From contig NC_073695.1 in the NCBI RefSeq assembly GCF_029784165.1, positions 95,359,777-95,423,776 of the forward strand: 64,000 nucleotides of DNA, read 5' to 3'. Both the position numbers and the translations under genes were made by a program. Position 1 is the first letter of the stretch. Every line of letters begins with the position of its first letter. The stretch comes from Wyeomyia smithii (Eukaryota; Arthropoda; Insecta; Diptera; Culicidae). This document shows positions 23,759 through 34,230 of the stretch, piece after piece. Below the pieces are notes generated by a model. The model saw only the letters and a program-made list of their open reading frames with translations, searched no databases and was not told the DNA's origin.

Positions 23759-25757
23759 TAAATTGATCTCCTTTTGATGGTGTATATTTTGTTCATTCAC
23801 GTTTAAACCGTACCGGAGCACGTTTGCTCCGTTGCTCGCTGGCTGTTCGGAATGAATGTTGGTCCCCTCAGAATGAATGGAACTAGGAATGTTTGTGATA
23901 CATCCGGTTCTGCCACTACCGACAAAGCTCTTAATGGTCGCATAGGAGCGGTATTGCTGCAGGGGTGTTCTAAATTGCATTAAAAGTATATTCTGTACTA
24001 TAAAACTTTTCCTCCAAACTCATCGTATTTTCTAATTTTCTGATCGGAGTCTTCATGGTTGCAACGAGAGGAACATCCCAGCAGCGGTGACCACTTGGTA
24101 AATTGTGCAGACCGTGTCGCTCGGTCGTCCGGTAGGATGTTAGAGGAAATAACATTTGAATACGGCAATCGAGCCAATCCATCCGGTGTTGTTTGAGCAG
24201 AATATAGACAAATTTTAATTTAATTTTCCAAAGCAAAATCGAGAATGTCAAGCGAAACGAAAAACACATCACTAAAGTGACTTATATACATACATACAAA
24301 AGCGTACATATTCAAAGATTGTGTCCGTGATACGGTTTAAAAAAAACTGAATTGTTTGAGCCGAAATAAGTTACAGAATATTGTGGCTAGACTTGAATGA
24401 CGAGAATATGTTTCTAGCTAAAGGTTTCGGCTCACAATCGTTGTAGTGTGTGATTGTAAATATACGGTAGGACTCTTTTTGTACGAGCCAAGCGAATTTC
24501 TATTCGAAGCAGGAAAAAATATCGAGTGTGATGAAATGTTTCAGTGGAAATCTATTTACAGATTACAGATGTGAATAAATTGGAAGCGATTTTAAAACCA
24601 GAAAGCCAGACGAATAAATACTTTTAGTCAAAATCGTTTGTTAGGACAGACCAATAGTTGCATTTTACGCTTGAATAATAAGCATTAAGTATCGCAGAAT
24701 TTACCATTAAACAAAAATGTGTAAAATTATATCTTGTCACATGCAACACGCTTGCAAACAAAACACACACACACAAAGTTAGGCACGGAAGTATGATCTC
24801 AACTTGCGTGATAAATCCCCAAAAGTTCGATGATGTATTTTGTAGCAGCGCTGCGTTCTGCTGTTTACAGAAGCTAAAATTCGAAAGACCTATCATATCG
24901 TCTGTAAGGACCTCTATAAATCCAATCACTATATCAGGTATGCAGTACTATGTAAAACTCACTCACTAAAAGGCACCAGAGGCATTCATGGAACGGTTTC
25001 AAATTCATAGCATCATTCATCGTTCGGTTGCTCGTGTTTCCGCTCTATCTGGTTCCGGTGTGCGGAATATATCCACTGTCGTGCTAATGAACTACTGCTG
25101 ACCCTCTACAGACACACTCTCCATATCTCTAACGCTATGGACTGCGGATCAGAAGATAACAGCAAAAATTAGCATGTCGAATTTAAATAAAATCCTTAAC
25201 TTGTACCGACTGTTTGTGCTGAATGAAAATTACAGAACGTCGAGGTTTGGTTCTCGATTCCAAAATATTTGAAGTTTGATTTTGAGCGATGTTTGGTCTC
25301 TGTTCGCATCGCTTGATACTGATTACATTTTCATCATGTGCGACCTGTTTTATTCATATTATTTATTATGATTCACTGATGTTTGCACTTTTGCTTCGAG
25401 CTCGAGAAGCGCTTTGAGGTCAACATTTGAGTTTATGACGAAAAGTTTGTTTTTTATTCTTTTACCGACTGAAAACCAGAGATCGAAATGCTGCTGAATA
25501 TTTGTTCACATTTTCCCATTTTTTTTCACATATTAGTTCAACCAGATATTTTTTTCAGGATTTTTCTTTCTTCTGTATTTTTTTGTCGTAGCACTAGTGC
25601 TTTGCACTAGTGGATGGAATAGTAGAAAAAGTGTACCAAAAATGCTCTTATTACATTAGCTTCAGCCACTAAACCAACGCCCACTTTTCCCTTTTTACCA
25701 AATTGTTTATCAAACTGAAAATTAAATGAATTATGCCTAATTTTCCGTTTTCTTCAG
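23759..25757. other. 3'UTR and/or intron, AT-rich
   Basis: Likely 3'UTR of the 23501 exon followed by intron up to the acceptor at 25757. A short (CA)n run lies near 24764-24776. No repeats or coding domains recognised. Confidence 0.35.
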
Positions 25758-25817
25758 GAGCAGAACAGCTTGGATATTTGGCAGAGCACTTCCCTAGACA
25801 ATAGTGACGCCGTGTAA
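25758..25817 (+). CDS. Alternative last exon, 19-residue C-terminus
   Basis: Follows a strong pyrimidine tract and acceptor (CCGTTTTCTTCAG). In phase 0 it encodes E-Q-N-S-L-D-I-W-Q-S-T-S-L-D-N-S-D-A-V then TAA (25815-25817). It can be spliced from the 9956 donor in frame, giving a short acidic tail in place of the basic tail of the 23501 exon. The final Asp-Ala-Val resembles a PDZ-binding end. A 60-bp coding stretch alone is weak evidence; the splice site and matching phase support it. Confidence 0.4.
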   Translation, partial: EQNSLDIWQSTSLDNSDAV

Positions 25818-26429
25818 AAACTTGTTCAATTTCTCGTCATTGGGAATTGCCAACTCTAGATGACGTAGGATGATTCTCGTTTTTTTATTATCTCTAGCAG
25901 TGTTCCTCATCAATTCCAAGAAACAAATAACCACTTACCAATTCGTTGGTGGAGATAAGTGAATGATTTTTTTTGTATTTTGAAAGAGGTATACTAAACA
26001 AAGAAATGGTTTACAAAAATGTCAACAACTCAACAAGTACACAGCACGGCGAAGACGATAGAATGGAGGAATCCAAATAGGGGATGCACGGCATTACACA
26101 CTGTTACCAGGAGAGCCAGCCAAGCATGCTGGGTCCGAAGCTATAGATAAAAGTAAATTGGTTCATTGTTCTTGCCAAGAACAAATACAATTATAAAACT
26201 TTCTTGAAGCAATGTTGAATTTTCTTATCTTGCCAATTATGAAATGTGTGACCGCATTTCTATATTTATTCCAAGCGATTAAAAAAAAGTTGTCTTAAGT
26301 GTCTTCAAAGTAGAATTGTTTCTCACTAAATGCGATCAAAGTCTGATTATCGTGCTAGTTTGAATTATGCAAATTGTTTTTTGCTGTGGTTGAGTCATTT
26401 AGTAATGTGTAACATAGATTTAACATAAT
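25818..26429. other. Unassigned, with one low-copy repeat piece
   Basis: 25840-25905 (CTCGTCATTGGGAATTG..GATGATTCTCG) is similar to 42850-42900. Otherwise nothing recognised. Confidence 0.35.
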
Positions 26430-26560
26430 GCCCAGCAACTCCTATCGCTACCTCCAGGTGGAGCAACCAAGGGAAGATCGGTGAACCGGTGGGAACTTGG
26501 TCGTATACTGATAGGAAAGGGAGAGCAGCTTACCTGAGCGTTTGTTCCCCAGGTTAGGGG

Positions 26561-27538
26561 TAGGGTTTGCAATATTCCCGAGAATAGATTTCCCGGGAAA
26601 CGGGAATAAAAAATCTGATTTCCCGGGAATTCCCGGGAACCGGGAAAGGAAAAAATCCTTAGTAAAAATGAGATTTCAAATAAAGTTTATTAATAAAAAG
26701 TTTCAAAAAAACGTTTACAATTTAATTATGAATTGAAGAACAAAATTTATTCAAGTTCACTCCAAAAATTCATGAACAATCGTCTATTAATCGCCTCAGT
26801 TCCGCTAACAATTTTTCGTTAGGCCCAAATAATGTAGTTCCCTTCTGTAAAACTTTGCTTAAGATCGCTGAATCACCGCTGGTGTCTGATATCTAAAATA
26901 CTTCTAAATCACCGATTTCAGCTCTTGCTAAATTTCATTAGAAACTGAAGAGTCCAATACTATTAGTTTGTTGAAGATAGAGCTGAGCGTTTGGCAGCCA
27001 GATTTTAGAGCATTTGAATGCCTTCGTAATTAATGTGAAATCGCGGCCACGACCCAAGTTACACTGGTCGCATTGATTTACGGGTTTCAATTTTTTTTTA
27101 TCAATGTACAGGTTTCAAAATTTTTGTCAATAAACAAAGAAAAAATTAAGCAACTATCCGCTTAGTAGTAAACTCACTAGCGAAAAAAGACATGAGACGA
27201 AGAAAATATTTCTTAATTTATCGTTTACTAAATAAGACAGCATTTATTTTTTTTAAATAAATTAAGCTAACAATTTGATATTACACGGCAAGCAAATATT
27301 GATCGTAGTTTCAAGCAAATATTTGCTGCGTATAATGTACACTATTAAGCCGCCCTTCACTTCTACGACGTAAGTTTCGTGTTTTGATACGATATTTAGT
27401 TTTATTGCAATATTGTATGGAAAATTTTCCGAGGAGCTCGGGAATCCCGGGATCCCGGGAATCAATATTCCTATTCCCGGGATCCGGGAATCCCGGGAAA
27501 AGGCAATCGAGAAATCGTTCCCGGGATTGCAAACCCTA
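26561..27538. mobile_element. hAT-type MITE with CCCGGGA subterminal repeats, 978 bp
   Basis: The ends TAGGGTTTGCAAT / ATTGCAAACCCTA are flanked by a perfect 8-bp duplication GTTAGGGG (26553-26560 and 27539-27546). Clusters of TTCCCGGGAA-type motifs lie just inside both ends. The 8-bp duplication and TAGGGTTTGCAA end identify hAT. No transposase is present. Confidence 0.85.
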
Positions 27539-27741
27539 GTTAGGGGCGGCTCAGAAAGCGACTGATCCGGAGCGGACGGCTGAACTATGAAATGCGGTGT
27601 TTCGCCAGCTACACCCAATACGGCAGCCCCGTCGCGAGACTAGGCATCGCAGCCCTAATATTGCAGCATGCTGAAATAAACATACTACGAACAATCGAAA
27701 GAATGATACGAATCGGAAAAATCGGTATAGACCTGGGCAAA

Positions 27742-28340
27742 CGAAAAAGGACAACGATTGGAAACATGACACTTGGAATGTTAGGGTTCTGCTCGAACCG
27801 ACACGCGCGGGAATCTTGGCCAGAGTGCTACGAGAGGCAAAAGTGGAGTTAGCAGCCATACAAGAGGTGCGTTGGCCTAAAACCGAAGAACGTGAATTCC
27901 GGGCGGTTGATCCGACCACGGGCACTTCTTTCAAGTATCACATCTACTATACTGGCGACAGAGCGGAATGGGGCGTTGGTTTCGTGCTACTTGGAAACTA
28001 AATGAAGCGTGTTATTAGGTGGAGGCCTATTAATGACCGTCTATGCGTATTGAGGATCACGGGCAGATTCTTCAATTACAGCCTTATCAACGAGTACCCG
28101 CCGACAAACGATAAAACCGATGACGTAAAGGAGAAGTTCTATGAGCTTCTTGAAAAAACGTATGGAGAATGCCCACAGCACGATATAAAGATCGTCATCG
28201 GAGATGCGAACGCACAGGTCGGAGGATAGGAGTTCTTTCGTCCCGTTATTGGTAGAGAAAGCCTTCACTCTACCACCAACGACAAAGGCTTGAGGTTAGT
28301 GAACTTCGCCGCGGCCAGGGGAATTGCCATCTGTAGTACC
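27742..28340 (+). pseudogene. Endonuclease domain of the RTE-type LINE
   Basis: Motifs of the APE-type endonuclease in order: T-W-N-V-R-V-L-L-E-P, K-V-E-L-A-A-I-Q-E-V-R-W (catalytic Glu), Y-H-I-Y-Y-T-G-D, D-R-L-C-V-L-R-I-T-G-R-F, and I-K-I-V-I-G-D-A-N-A-Q-V-G (catalytic Asp/Asn). Stops occur at 27999-28001 and 28227-28229; otherwise one frame reads through to F-A-A-A-R-G-I-A-I-C-S-T. Confidence 0.75.
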
Positions 28341-28517
28341 CATTTTTATACATTTTTTTTTATAACATAAATCGAAATTTACACATGTTTGTGATGCAGA
28401 CTGTCTGGATGGCATGTTACCCGAAGAAAGTTTTCTGAAAATCCCTCGAGTTTTGGCATAAATTGAGTTAGTATAATGGGTGATCCTCTATAGAAAAAAG
28501 GCCCATTATAGGTATAA

Positions 28518-28747
28518 CCCTTTCCGACCGGGCCTATATAATTGCGTAGGTGAAAGGCGACTCATACAAAACCTTCTCTCGCTTTTTGAGCGTCCTATTC
28601 ATTGTTTTATAGTTCACAACGCTAGTGTCAACATTTCAGCTGCTACGAAAAATAAAAAACCGGAGCAAGCAAGTGTTTTTACATAGGAGTTGTTCCTCCC
28701 CTAGTTGTTTTTCATCTACACAATTGTGTGGGCTTGGTCGGAAAGGG
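28518..28747. mobile_element. Short MITE, 230 bp
   Basis: Inverted ends CCCTTTCCGACCGGGCC / complement CCCTTTCCGACCAAGCCC. The right end runs directly into the purine microsatellite. The target duplication is unclear. Confidence 0.55.
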
Positions 28748-28946
28748 AGAGAGACAGAGAAAGAGAGAGAGAAAAAGAGATAGAAAGAAAAAGAAAGAGA
28801 GGGAGGGAGAGAGGAGAGAAATAAAGAAAGAGAGCGAGAGAGAGAGAGAAATAGAAAGAGAAAGATAGAGAGAGAGAGAGAATGAGAGAGAGAAATAGTA
28901 AGAGAGAGAGATATAGAGAGAGAGTGAGAGAGATAGAGAAAGAGTG

Positions 28947-28977
<31 letters not shown>

Positions 28978-29046
28978 ATGAGAGAGAGATACAGAGAGAT
29001 AATTAGAGAGAGAGTGAGAGATAGATAAAGAGAGAGAGTGAGACAG
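28748..29046. repeat. (GA)n-rich purine tract, ~300 bp
   Basis: Nearly pure A/G on this strand: GAGA with AAAG, ATAG and GTGAG interruptions. Such homopurine mirror-like DNA can form triplexes. Frames through it are meaningless. Confidence 0.9.
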
Positions 29047-29129
29047 ACTGTCTAGTATATAGTGTATAACCTATAGTGGATCCCTTTCCTATAGTGTACA
29101 GGCATGTAGAGGGAAGAGTAAAATTAAAA

Positions 29130-29245
29130 AAATCAGTCACTGACCAGACCACGGTGACAACGTAACCTTTCTTTTCGTTTCTTGTCGTTAGAGATGCAGA
29201 AATAAACTCGATCTCTGGTAACAACGATCGTGATACTTCTTTCTT
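29130..29245 (+). repeat. Repeat shared with 59255-59345
   Basis: CCACGGTGAC, GAGATGCAGA, AATAAACT and the following GATNNCGA-type words occur in the same order at 59255-59345, with moderate divergence. Identity unknown. Confidence 0.35.
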
Positions 29246-29374
29246 TTCTTCCCAAACTGACCGTAAGTACGTTGCCGGACCTTAATCGATCTTTACAAAG
29301 CGGAAGCTGCTGAATTGTTGTTCATTGAAGTTGGTAAATTTATCCCAAATAGCCATATAAATGCGGTACATTGT

Positions 29375-29606
29375 TTATAAACTCAATCCCAAAGCAAAAA
29401 AACAAAGCTTTGGTGCTTCATTCCGTATCGGAACTCGACCTTCTGTTTCTTATACACAGACTTGGCAGCCAACTGTTAAATGTACAGGACAATTCCGGGG
29501 CTAGCGCCACGATACTACTGACACTAACAGCCTCTCCCGACCCGGGATTCGAATACACGACAACTGCCTTGTTAGGCCAGCATCGCCACCTCTAGACCGG
29601 CGGGGA
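29375..29606 (-). mobile_element. tRNA-derived SINE, second family
   Basis: On the minus strand an A-box-like GGTGGCGATGCTGGCC (29575-29590) and a B-box-like GTATTCGAATCCC (29542-29554) have tRNA-like spacing. A body follows (GGAATTGTCCTGTACATT, GTCGAGTTCCGATACGGAAT) that ends in a T-rich tail near 29395. Not an intact tRNA gene, since no cloverleaf closes. Confidence 0.65.
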
Positions 29607-29610
29607 TTAA

Positions 29611-30267
29611 AATCCAAAGCACAGCAATGAAAAACGCATATGGTTTAGTCAAACGTTTTTGCTTTTAACTATGACTCAACTGGTTTTATTCATATGCAAT
29701 AGTTTTCACGTTACTGGTACTGTCATAATTAAATTCCGTGGTAACGATGAATGGTAATTGCTGTTTCGGTTAAAAACGTTGTAGTCTGGGGTGAGTCCCA
29801 AACGGCTCACGAAAATGAACCACGGTTTGAGCGCCCCAAAACAAATCAACCGACTGAAACCGAAGTTTACCGAAACATTACGTTTGTTTTTTTTTTCATA
29901 TGATCCTATTCTGATTCCGATCTATGTAAACGTATCCATAATATATGAATCATGCGTTATGCATCCCACATTATTTGTTGTGCGAAATCAGAACATGAGT
30001 TGTGTATAATTAGAAGACACTTGACCTTTAAGACTTGACCTTTTCTGTGTTCCGTTAATTTTGCCTTCAAATTAGTATAACTTACCATCCATTGATCACT
30101 TGTTGACTTATTTCGAACGTCCTTCAAGACCAAATAATGTTGAGAATTTCAAGCCAGCATCGAAAAGCTTTGTGACTTTGTACTTGCGTTGTGTTTAATC
30201 GCTTTCCTAGATCATGCTAGCGTCAAATAATCATTGCATGTTTTGGCAAAAGGCTATTTCTTTTACT
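29611..30267. other. AT-rich unique sequence
   Basis: Nothing recognised. Confidence 0.35.
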
Positions 30268-30286
30268 ATCTCTCTCTCTCTCTCTT

Positions 30287-30317
<31 letters not shown>

Positions 30318-30326
30318 CACACACAC
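30268..30326. repeat. (CT)n(CA)n microsatellite
   Basis: A run of CT dinucleotides is followed by CA dinucleotides with one interruption. Confidence 0.9.
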
Positions 30327-30345
30327 GTAAACATGTACACATATT

Positions 30346-31441
30346 AGTGCTTATTACGGGAGTCACTTCACGGTGAAACATATTTCACTCTCACGCTCAC
30401 TCCACTTTTTGAGACCTATTCCCGATTCCACCTCAAGTGAGGTGACAAAAATCACCTCCACGAAGTGAAGTGAAAAGTGGTAAGTTCCCAGTTCAATGTC
30501 CTAGTCCCGGAAAGTCGATTGAGCTGAAATTTTGTATGAGGACATATTTCGACAAGAGGAAACTTTTGAGCCTTACCGCTAAACGAAATTCGAAGGTCAA
30601 TTTTTCCTTTATGTTTCATTGCACAGTGGTCCAGGAATGCAATCTAGTAGAAGAAAATTAATAACTCCGGATCGTGTTGGTTTTTTGAGATAGTGATTTT
30701 GGCAATGTTTATTAGAATAATAAAAGAATATTTTTGTATGAAAATATTTGTACTAAACGTGTACTAAATTAGTACTAAATTTTTTTTTGTCTTCATTTTT
30801 TCAATTTAGAAGGATGGTTTCTTCTACAAAGCTGTTCATTAGTTGTTCATTTCATATTATTGGCTAATAAACAACTTTGTAGAAGAAACCATCCTTCTAA
30901 ATTGAAAAAATGAAGACAAAAAATAATTAGTACTAATTTAGTACACGTTTGGTACAAATATTTTCATACAAAAATATTCCTTTATTATTCCTATAAACAT
31001 TGCCAAAATCACTATCTCAAAAAACCAACACGATCCGGAGTTATTAATTTTGTTCCGCTAGATTGCATTCCTGGACCACTGTGCATTGGCCGCAGCTCAA
31101 AAGTTTGTAAGTCCCAGCGAGTAGATTTTTTTCAAAAAAAAAAAAATCGCCTTGTTACTGGAAAATAAATTCCATGTACATTATCAGTAGATCACAAGTC
31201 AATCGATTTTAAAACTTCCCTTTCTTCGTGAAATCATTCCACCGTACAAAATGGTCGTGAAATAATTCCACGCGAATCGTCGCTTTTTCCGTTTTTACTT
31301 CACTGATATGACACTCATAATAACCCAGATTTCACGGTAGATTTCACTTTGCGACGTTTCTCTCACTTACATGAGTCCCGTAATAGGACTTTATTCATTT
31401 CACTCTGATTTCACCGTGAATTGACTGCCGTAATAAGCACC
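30346..31441. mobile_element. TIR element (GTGCTTATTACGG ends), ~1.1 kb
   Basis: The left end GTGCTTATTACGGGAGTCA and the right end, complement GTGCTTATTACGGCAGTCA, continue into TTCACGGTGAAA. ATT lies outside both ends (30343-30345, 31442-31444), a possible 3-bp duplication. Several shorter Cys-free frames only. It hosts the hairpin element at 30622-31083. Confidence 0.65.
30622..31083. mobile_element. Near-perfect hairpin MITE, 462 bp
   Basis: Both arms, about 200 bp each, are almost identical inverted copies (CACAGTGGTCCAGGAATGC, AATTTAGAAGGATGGTTTC). The loop is a few tens of bases near 30840-30870. A 5-bp duplication CATTG flanks it (30617-30621, 31084-31088). It shares the CACAGTGGTCCAG end with the fold-back element at 51450. 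Confidence 0.8.
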
Positions 31442-31699
31442 ATTATCTATATCGTTACCACATCATATCAATGTTTTTATGTTTTTATAAATGATTAGAA
31501 ATGGCCAGAAAATTCAAAAATTTCTCAAACTTCTTTATTCAAGTATCCCCCGATAGAAAATTTTCAAACTAGTTTTATATGTAAGCTTAGACCCAAAACT
31601 AATTTTCGGCGAAGAGAAACCCGAATACTATGCCACGATTTTAACCAACGATAGTCAACTCATAGGCTTCACGGAAAATCGTTCCAAAACCGTGATCCA

Positions 31700-32074
31700 G
31701 TTCTAAATAGCGTGGAAACAAGAAGTCTTGTACAAGTGCATTGTACAGCTCCAACTGAACTGCACGAAGATATTGGTCAAAAGTTCACGGTAAACCATCT
31801 TCAGAATCTTCCGGTTTCGACTGTGTATAATTTCCTGCGAACCTTAACAACGATTCATCAGGATGGTCGCGGATGTCCGGCCAACGTGATGGACGAAAAT
31901 AACTTGGTTCTTCTTGTCAAAATCATGGTTCCAACCCAGTGCGTGGTTTGGCTGTCAATCAAGAAGTATACCAGAACGAAAGTTTTAAGATAATTTGGTC
32001 TTCCTATTTGACCAGATAAAGCATCATGACATAACGGCAAAAACACAAACGTTCCCCAACAACAAACCCGAACC
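31700..32074 (+). pseudogene. Possible Tc1/mariner-like N-terminal relic
   Basis: The frame at 31712-31993 contains P-V-S-T-V-Y-N-F-L-R and D-G-R-G-C-P-A, reminiscent of the helix-turn-helix and GRP-like linker of Tc1/mariner transposases. No catalytic region follows; instead a MITE interrupts at 32079. Weak call. Confidence 0.2.
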
Positions 32075-32078
32075 ATTT

Positions 32079-32918
32079 GAGCCGTTGAGAGCAAAAGTGG
32101 TACATGTGCCATCAAGTAAATTTTTCAGGAGAAGCGATAAACGAAAACACTCAAATAGTGAATTATTTTCAACATTTTTTTCCAACATAACTGCACTAAA
32201 ACATTGCTGGAAAGGTTTCAAAAGACGGTACATGAAAGCATAACGAGTTCCGGTTGAGAAACGTACACAAACTTCAATGGAAAAACATGTACCACTTTTG
32301 TGCTATGGGAAAAATAATGACAACCAGAAAACGTTGAGAGCAAAAGTGGTACATGTCCAGTGTGAGCATGAAGGGTGCATTATAGCTCTCTAATCTTAGG
32401 ATATAGAAAATTCATGTCTTCAGCAGAGCTGTCCAAGTGATTGAGTACTATAGAATGATGATCTGTTTGTTAAGGAATTCTACCTTTTCGTGGCGCTAGT
32501 ATATATGTATTTGGTAACTGCATATGAGTTGATACTGAAAAAGGTAAAATGCTTTCTGTTACAAAATAGTTACGGGCACACTAGCGCCACGTAGTGAGGA
32601 AATTCCAAGCAGACAGATCTTCATCTGAAAGTACTCTGATTGACCAACTTTGCTGAAAACATGATTGTTTTATGTGTTAGAATCCTCGACTTACAATTCA
32701 TCTAACATGCACAGACTGGACATGTAGCACTTTTGCTCTCAACGAAATGGTTATTATGTTAATTATCGAAAATTGTTTTGGCTATAACTTTGGTTTAGGT
32801 TATCAGATCTCGATTTTTCTTGGATATTCTAGTACATTACTGCGTTCTGCATCAATTTATGCCAAAAACCCAAAAAGTGTAAAAATGGCACATGTACCAC
32901 TTTTGCTCTCAACGGCTC
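32079..32918. mobile_element. TIR element with 4-bp ATTT duplication, 840 bp
   Basis: A perfect inverted repeat of about 34 bp begins GAGCCGTTGAGAGCAAAAGT and runs on through GGTACATGTGCCAT. ATTT lies outside both ends (32075-32078 and 32919-32922). It contains a related, smaller element (32332-32744) and a stray inverted ACATGTACCACTTTTG near 32285. No transposase frame. The same family as the 3.5 kb element at 59576. Confidence 0.8.
32332..32744. mobile_element. Related MITE nested in the 32079 element
   Basis: Inverted ends CGTTGAGAGCAAAAGTGGTA / complement CGTTGAGAGCAAAAGTGCTA, continuing to ATGTCCAGT. The flanks AAAA / AAAT suggest a slightly decayed 4-bp duplication. A same-family insertion within a family member. 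Confidence 0.7.
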
Positions 32919-33065
32919 ATTTGTACCAATAAACGAAACCTAACTATTCTGCAGCAGTATCTTCCAATCGAAGGTTTTCTTGGAAATTCAGGTTCCTTGG
33001 TGTACGAAAACAACTGGAGATCGACGAACTGCAAACAGTTGATTGGTAGAATGAAGAGATGTATT

Positions 33066-34230
33066 TTGAAGTAGAATACTTCTTTCAGGAAGTTCGGCTA
33101 CATAGGGATGTGAAATGAAAATCTAAAACCGAAGAAAGTGAAAAATATGTCCAATTTCAAATGCTAATAAATCGGTTAGTATTCGATGGATTTTCTTCGT
33201 TCTTGCAGCAATAGATTGGAAAATCTTCTAAGATTCATCCCAAAATAAGATAATTGTAATTCTATTATTAACACTATTGTACTATTGAAAATAGTCAAGC
33301 CTTGTTAAAACGAAAAATTCGATCTCTGATTGGTAGTTATATGATTGCTTCCCAAGCACGGTCGACATAATCATATACCTTGCAATTGAAAACATGCTAT
33401 TTGGCCTATATAAGAGCCTCAGTTTCAGCCGAAGCCGCTCATAATAGTTCTAGACAGCGACAACAGCAGTCGTCCTTCCTTAGCAGCAGCACTAGCTCTG
33501 TGGTTGGTCACCACGTCTCAGGAGCAGCGCGGTTTTTCTCAGCGTGTGTCGCCAGACTGCCATTATTCCCCCTGTGTTGGGGCAGCATGAAGATTGCATT
33601 GAATTGAATTTACGACAACACAAACAAGCGTTCTGTGTTGGATCCTAGCAATTTAAATCTGTCGCGCCCGTCTAATTCACTGAATGTGAAATAGCTTCCA
33701 CAGTGCATGTTGTCCGTGTATCTTAATTCCCCCATTGTTAGGGCAGCTCAAAGGCTGCGATCAGCAACCGATTTTGAACCGCAAAATGCCTTTTTGAAGA
33801 CAAATAAACAAGTAATTGAAGGTTAATAATTTTCTGGTATCAACACAAGCAGACATTCTGTGCGGGATGCAATCAAATTCTGTTGCAGTTGTATAATTTT
33901 AACTTTATTGAGGTAACCCCCCACTGTAAGGGCAGCGCAAAGGCTGTGATCAGCATAAGCGATTTTGAATAACAAACTGCCCTATTAGAACACCCTCACT
34001 AAAGCAGTTAGTTCGACTATGCAGAGCTAATGTGAAGTCGATTCAATCAATCAGCATGAACAAAATTTCGTCGTCTCCCAGCTGCTAAGTTGCAACATGA
34101 TGCAACACGCAGCAGCGAGCAAACGAAATCGCTTGATGTTACAAGCCGCAATACGGTTAGGGGTTAAATAAAGTATTCTACTTCAACCTTGCGGTCGTGG
34201 CTTTGCACACAACCCTCCTGTGATTTTTTT
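33066..34230 (+). mobile_element. Promoter-bearing repeat family, copy B
   Basis: Starts TTGAAGTAGAATACTTC and ends AAGTATTCTACTTCAACC plus the ~45-bp tail finishing CCTCCTGTGATTTTT. An ATTGG box near 33330, TATATAAG at 33407-33414 and a TCAGCCG-like start lie in the first 370 bp. Downstream are three repeat units headed by CCCCC..GGGGCAGC hairpins near 33568, 33728 and 33917, each followed by AAGGCTG-type or GAAGATTGC sequence. The 75-codon frame at 33380-33607 covers the TATA box and is unlikely to be a product. Most complete copy in the window. Confidence 0.65.
33407..33414 (+). promoter_or_regulatory. TATA box of repeat copy B
   Basis: TATATAAG in GGCC-TATATAAG-AGCC. A plausible initiator TTTCAGCC follows about 15-20 bases later, which is closer than usual, so the true start may be the TCATAATAG region. 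Confidence 0.45.

Larger units (their letters stand above)
26430..28345 (+). mobile_element. RTE-type (JAM1-like) LINE, 5' part
   Basis: A GC-richer 5' untranslated part (26430-26552 and 27539-27750) leads into an endonuclease domain that ends abruptly near 28345, so RT is missing. A 978-bp hAT MITE is inserted in the 5' part. The sequence on its two sides is continuous once the MITE and one target copy are removed. Confidence 0.65.

Noticed and set aside
28748..29046. Coding or regulatory meaning of frames in the purine tract
   Set aside because: Simple-sequence DNA; frames are uninterrupted only because of composition.
29542..29590. tRNA gene
   Set aside because: A- and B-box-like motifs are present but no acceptor stem or cloverleaf forms; it is a SINE head. 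The same applies at 19174-19243.
33380..33607. Protein gene in repeat copy B
   Set aside because: The frame spans the TATA box and is not conserved in copy C, so it is probably not translated.
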